Source: Brumimicrobium sp033722555
GTDB lineage: Bacteria; Bacteroidota; Bacteroidia; Flavobacteriales_D; Crocinitomicaceae
DNA length: 64,000 bases
Direction: 5' to 3'
Assembly (NCBI GenBank): GCA_033722555.1
Contig: JAWVYS010000003.1
Location: 62,001 to 126,000 of the forward strand
The translations under genes and the position numbers were made by a program. This document shows, one piece after another, positions 62,701 to 64,000 of this stretch (its first letter is position 1; each line of letters starts with the position of its first letter). The notes beneath the pieces were generated by a model. The model was given only the letters and a program-made list of their open reading frames with translations, made no database searches and was not told the DNA's origin.

Positions 62701-62849
62701 TTCAAATTTTGCACATCCGAAGAATGCCATGTACGACCAAAATTAAAGCCGAAATATACCTTGGAATTATTGTCGTAATCGAAACGTTGTGCGAATCCTG
62801 CAGAACTCAGGATTAGAAATAATGTAGCAAAAAGTAATCTTAGTTTCAT
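56775..62849 (-). CDS. Giant outer-membrane protein: N-terminal beta-barrel followed by 15 Ig-like repeats
   Basis: This 2024-residue protein has a signal peptide (LRLLFATLFLILSSAGFA). Residues 21-272 form a strand-rich region like a small outer-membrane barrel (FGFNFGRTW, FDLRLRYLGGNWYG, MLSLELALHFNRF, PSLGIGLGYYFGPRFSVGFEHKS, YTSVYLRWYL). From residue 300 fifteen repeats of about 90 residues follow, each starting with PPVV.Y/F..P and containing an NG turn, a PGQN/LGxN motif and an NxxGTDxxxxxIxY end. Two extra modules lie around residues 1560-1650 and 1830-1930. The tail is rich in Pro, Thr, Arg and Glu (KPVRTPPTRVGGGK). No T9SS sorting domain is present. Order barrel-first then Ig repeats recalls inverse autotransporters; a periplasmic location of the repeats is the alternative. 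Confidence 0.82.
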   Translation of the reverse strand: MKLRLLFATLFLILSSAGFAQRFDYDNNSKVYFGFNFGRTWHSSDVQNLKDRFPLGAGFIFGTSINQNYGNALSFDLRLRYLGGNWYGQDTDTTGMISQNTAVSNIYDTIGFAVQNFKSTQHMLSLELALHFNRFRERTGLDPYIFGGIDLTATRTRGDLLNNGVPYDFASDPSGGQLNNDYNVPLDKNPAGDPYSLTASETNFLPSLGIGLGYYFGPRFSVGFEHKSTFFNNDYFDGTTVNQNGETNADVFKNDIFHYTSVYLRWYLKRRTSNVTYQPDIVDPVKPDINAYTDNNRQQPPVVEYTNPSSSPHTVNSPVYTLRADIRFVERAQDVSFFQEGIVNSNFTFNSMTDKFQSTVQLKPGQNVFRLRGVNQYGSDEDVMVINYVREDINTPVPPVVDITDPSANPETVSQPTYLLKADVKNVIGKGDVSVIFNGQPLTNFNFTPTGLNNFSVNLNLNPGVNSFKITGTNTAGSDSDETTIIYQRAPLATPPIVDFLNPASTPVTVNSGNFNLIGSVKNVANKDQVTFIQNGNVNNNFSFNSGTGQFNSNVILQPGQNIFQLIGTNQAGTDQASVVINYQVAQPKPPVVSILDPASNPFVTYNNTKSFKATVLNVSQSNQVKMTLNGNNYTSFNFDVNTGILTTILPLQLGSNVIKVTGTNSDGTDSKQTTIVYAKPTTPQPPLVEYVIPSSNPHQATNSSQLIRASVQNVSAANQINVNLNGNTVNNFVFNAANNTVEFTASLILGVNTITTTATNSDGTDSETMTVIYRKISNPVLPVITYLDPIDNPATVYSPVYNVKARVKYVSGASDITLKINGNQTGNFTYSSTSEIMQFNTSLVLGANIIEITAANQHGQTVETTSIIYKKTDPVLPPVVTITNPMTASYTTNQSTHQVVATVLNVVSAQNIVVNVNGNNISNFSYNMANKQLQFTMNLNQGNNNLTITATNSAGADSDSRTVIYKKDVVLDPPHVTFTNPPSSGFVVNNASFQMVAEVTNVQSKNDIEVRFNGVLISNNLYAFYPATKEVKFSTNLTAGNNVFQVRGMNNSGTHLASTNVIYQPAAPQCDQPEITFNAPSVSGETTNNDYYDISAVINHVTNLSSIQVTVNGISVGSFMFDPSTHVLLRKVDLMEGNNVVEIKASNDCGQKSKSILIKYVKPQAPCNPPVISPVNPSSFAFVTQDQSINFSAASSNFENPQQIQMMLNGSPVNFSFDLGTHQISANLNLSEGANNIVLIGTNACGTIKETWLITREVCHEPNMNLVSNPSLNGNALPNAIFQISGTISNVVTAGITVQHNGNNVNFVYDATNENFNASINLVPGNNLIKIVAVNDCGTERISFEAVHQPIVVKTPPTVSITTPSSNPHVTSSANQNVVAQTTNISSNNQISVTVNNSNVNFNFNPATGTISFNLSLIEGSNDVSIQVVNNDGTAADQVSVVYNKPVVIQPPVVDFSAPSVSPETIPAGNFTVQGSVSNISAASQLQLIVNGQPFSGHQTTVQSNGLGFSFVIPVNTTHPLYDITAIGTNSAGTDQASVEVRLEETVVNPDPNCMPTVGASFSADNLSATATSTMDLSNVVLKFSDLTTQKFDNLSGNSITLSGTGSNVGKCIVGVWIKSGCNQSGDGPGFGEWVPNAGYDGACESTPCDPPVISLLSNTNVNSASNAYTFQLFVDNVTSNQVSITRNGSPVNCNFNAGNQNFSCLVNLTPGQNLFEVTAAGCETVTQNFTVTYTVPCNPITYVRTFPAQQSETVSTQTTDITLTAQHYATMSVTVNGSNFNNISASGNQIILNHVPLNEGQNSVVISLTNDCSQENINYSITYNAPGTCGPRFNPGNASWQFCLITPSGTYTRDDLANNPNFTYTGPASSLYFMAIAGGGDATVNGSNFAIQSGRYYLFEGNITVSVSSSHPGSMGHWQVCIDAQSTPLSGTGGNRPPSPCETKQAGSPNNSGSGGTRTQPQRGDTNENDKKPKVEEKPDVRTKPTRTQPSRNTNEEEENNPPAPEPRKPVRTPPTRVGGGK
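57363..61952 (-). repeat. Fifteen tandem Ig-like coding repeats
   Basis: About 4.6 kb within the giant gene codes for fifteen units of roughly 90 to 97 residues, one unit replaced by a different module between units 13 and 14. Units 1-8 lack cysteine. Units 9, 10, 11, 14 and 15 have a Cys in the linker and one in an NxC-type turn, so they may be disulfide-stabilised. The repeats are divergent in DNA, so recent expansion is not indicated. Confidence 0.8.
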
Positions 62850-63046
62850 GTCGTAAAATTTTGTACTGCCTCTTAAAACATTTTTTGTGCCAAAAGGAAA
62901 ACTTCAGAATAAGTCACTCCTTGGGAATAGAAAAGGCGCTTAAAAATAATTGCATTTTAGACATTAAACAAATAGTTATCAGAAAATTCACTCAGTCCCG
63001 TCCGTTTTCCTTTATTCACGGAACTGAAAGGAAAATAAATAAGTAT

Positions 63047-63054
63047 TATATTCG
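63047..63054 (+). promoter_or_regulatory. Possible -7 box of the right-edge adhesin gene
   Basis: TATATTCG resembles TAnnTTTG but lies only nine bases upstream of the first candidate ATG (63063). It would leave almost no leader, so it fits the second ATG (63069) slightly better. Confidence 0.25.
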
Positions 63055-63062
63055 TTGTTCGT

Positions 63063-64000
63063 ATGGGCATGCAGAAAAAACTATTTCCGGTAAATCTAAA
63101 GTTCTTAGGATCCTTAATATTCCTGAGTTTCAGCCCTATCTTTTCAGTTTCTCAGGAGAGCTACAACAACTGTTCAAACGCTCTTGAACTCTGCCCGGGT
63201 GTCACTCAAACTGCAAATAACATTGATGCCAACAGCACCTTGTGTGCAAACTGTGAGGATGATTTTAATTTTTGTTTTTCCGGTGAGAACACTGTTTGGT
63301 TCACATTTCAGACAAATGCAGCGGGGGGCGATGTAACAGTAGATTTCACGAATATTAATTTCCAGAACGATCCGGGTCAAGGCAACAATCTTCAGGCTGT
63401 AGTCATTGAAGCAAGCGTACCTTGTGTTTCTTCTTCCTATACGGTAGTTTCAAACTGCGTGAATAACGGCGGAGGGAATTTTACACTTACAGCAAACGGA
63501 CTTACTCCCGAAACAACCTTCTACGTGATCGTAAATGGTGAAATGGGTACCACAGCGAATGCCGAAGCTACATTTGATGTAGAAGTCAACGGGCCGGGTG
63601 TGGAGAGAAATCCGGCTTTTTCAATCGGCGCCAATACAACTACCGCCTGTCTGGGTCAACAGGTCATCTTCAATGCCTCAGTGATGCAGTGTGACGATCA
63701 GTCGGTCATAGATTGGTATGCAAACGGTGAACTCATCGCAAGCACCGTGGAACCGGAATTTGTGACCACCGAGTTGTCAGACGGCGACGTAATCAGTGCA
63801 ACCATCACCTGTTTTGAACAGTGTCCTCAGGAACTTACGAGTAACCAGATAAACATGAATATTATAACCTTTCTCGTGGATGCAGGGCCTGACCTCGTAA
63901 TCGACGAGGGCGAGTCTGTCCAGTTGCAGGGCAATTCTGATGTGACAAATATACAGTGGTCTCCGGCCGTAGCGATGAGTAATCCGAACATTCTTGATCC
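63063..64000 (+). CDS. Secreted PKD-type adhesin, truncated by window edge
   Basis: The frame is open from an ATG at 63063 (or 63069) to the right edge, 312 codons. It begins with a signal peptide (QKKLFPVNLKFLGSLIFLSFSPIFSVSQ). A cysteine-containing region follows (NNCSNALELCPG, STLCANCEDDFNFCFSGENTVWFTFQT), a pattern seen in Bacteroidota surface proteins that carry gliding-motility-type C-termini. Ig/PKD-like segments come next (CLGQQVIFNASVMQC, VDAGPDLVIDEGESVQLQG, IQWSPAVAMSNPNI). Such proteins usually end in a T9SS type B sorting domain, but that end is outside the window. It is divergent from the giant repeat protein gene with 213 bases between them. An adhesin role is inferred. Confidence 0.78.
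   Translation, partial: MGMQKKLFPVNLKFLGSLIFLSFSPIFSVSQESYNNCSNALELCPGVTQTANNIDANSTLCANCEDDFNFCFSGENTVWFTFQTNAAGGDVTVDFTNINFQNDPGQGNNLQAVVIEASVPCVSSSYTVVSNCVNNGGGNFTLTANGLTPETTFYVIVNGEMGTTANAEATFDVEVNGPGVERNPAFSIGANTTTACLGQQVIFNASVMQCDDQSVIDWYANGELIASTVEPEFVTTELSDGDVISATITCFEQCPQELTSNQINMNIITFLVDAGPDLVIDEGESVQLQGNSDVTNIQWSPAVAMSNPNILD

Noticed and set aside
1..64000. tRNA or rRNA genes
   Set aside because: I looked for T-loop and rRNA core motifs on both strands and found none outside coding frames; a tRNAscan or Infernal run would settle this.

Overview
The window comes from a Bacteroidota chromosome, most likely class Flavobacteriia or a close relative; the family cannot be fixed from sequence alone. 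The evidence is a complete sprA (type IX secretion translocon), three proteins with type A T9SS C-terminal sorting domains, a SusC-like/TonB receptor with a carboxypeptidase-regulatory N-terminus, an IPExxxVDY-family gene beside pyk, a fused malic enzyme/phosphotransacetylase-like gene in a maeB-ruvA-sprA run, and repeated TAnnTTTG promoter boxes in place of sigma-70 -10 elements. Coding density is high and only one gene-free stretch exceeds 300 bases (140-512). I saw no tRNA, rRNA, CRISPR array, insertion sequence or prophage.

Layout. 1-139 is the start of purH (minus, cut by the edge). 513-2881 holds two tandem OmpA-domain lipid-free envelope proteins. 2921-5866 is a metal-uptake-like module: a Cys/His-rich mini-lipoprotein translationally coupled to a TonB receptor, divergent from a Fur/Zur-family regulator, with inverted repeats in the 50-bp gap between them. 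5863-18718 is almost entirely minus-strand. It starts with asnS, then rpoN, a PAP2-like membrane protein and an M48 protease linked by ATGA overlaps, then a cyclase-family hydrolase, a DUF5060 glycosidase-like protein, and a group of uncharacterised envelope proteins, ending with a T9SS-exported esterase. 18842-21289 holds an NUMOD4/HNH endonuclease, a VWA protein and a small outer-membrane-type protein.

21357-35130 is mostly housekeeping: pyk, recJ, an LTA-synthase-like membrane enzyme, gatC, plsC, trpS, an oligopeptide-type ABC binding lipoprotein, two overlapping LPS-type glycosyltransferases, radA and a GNAT. 35136-45465 is the maeB-ruvA-sprA run (the GNAT follows it). 45546-46957 is a sirtuin facing a T9SS cargo protein.

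47136-52080 is a compact envelope redox cluster: a T9SS cargo with an internal thioredoxin fold, a TlpA-like thioredoxin, a DUF6029-like outer-membrane protein and an Omp28-type lipoprotein; three of the four carry a CxxC. 52199-56613 carries a sigma-54 activator with no DNA-binding domain, pth, a fructosamine-kinase-like gene and a phoBR-type two-component pair with 11-bp-spaced direct repeats upstream.

56775-62849 encodes a 2024-residue protein: signal peptide, an outer-membrane beta-barrel of about 250 residues, then fifteen Ig-like repeats. This order resembles inverse autotransporters (intimin/invasin) and is the most unusual thing in the window. It is divergent from a large secreted, PKD-type adhesin gene that runs off the right edge. 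Overall the window couples secretion machinery (SprA), its cargo, and envelope adhesion, redox and metal functions with ordinary housekeeping genes.
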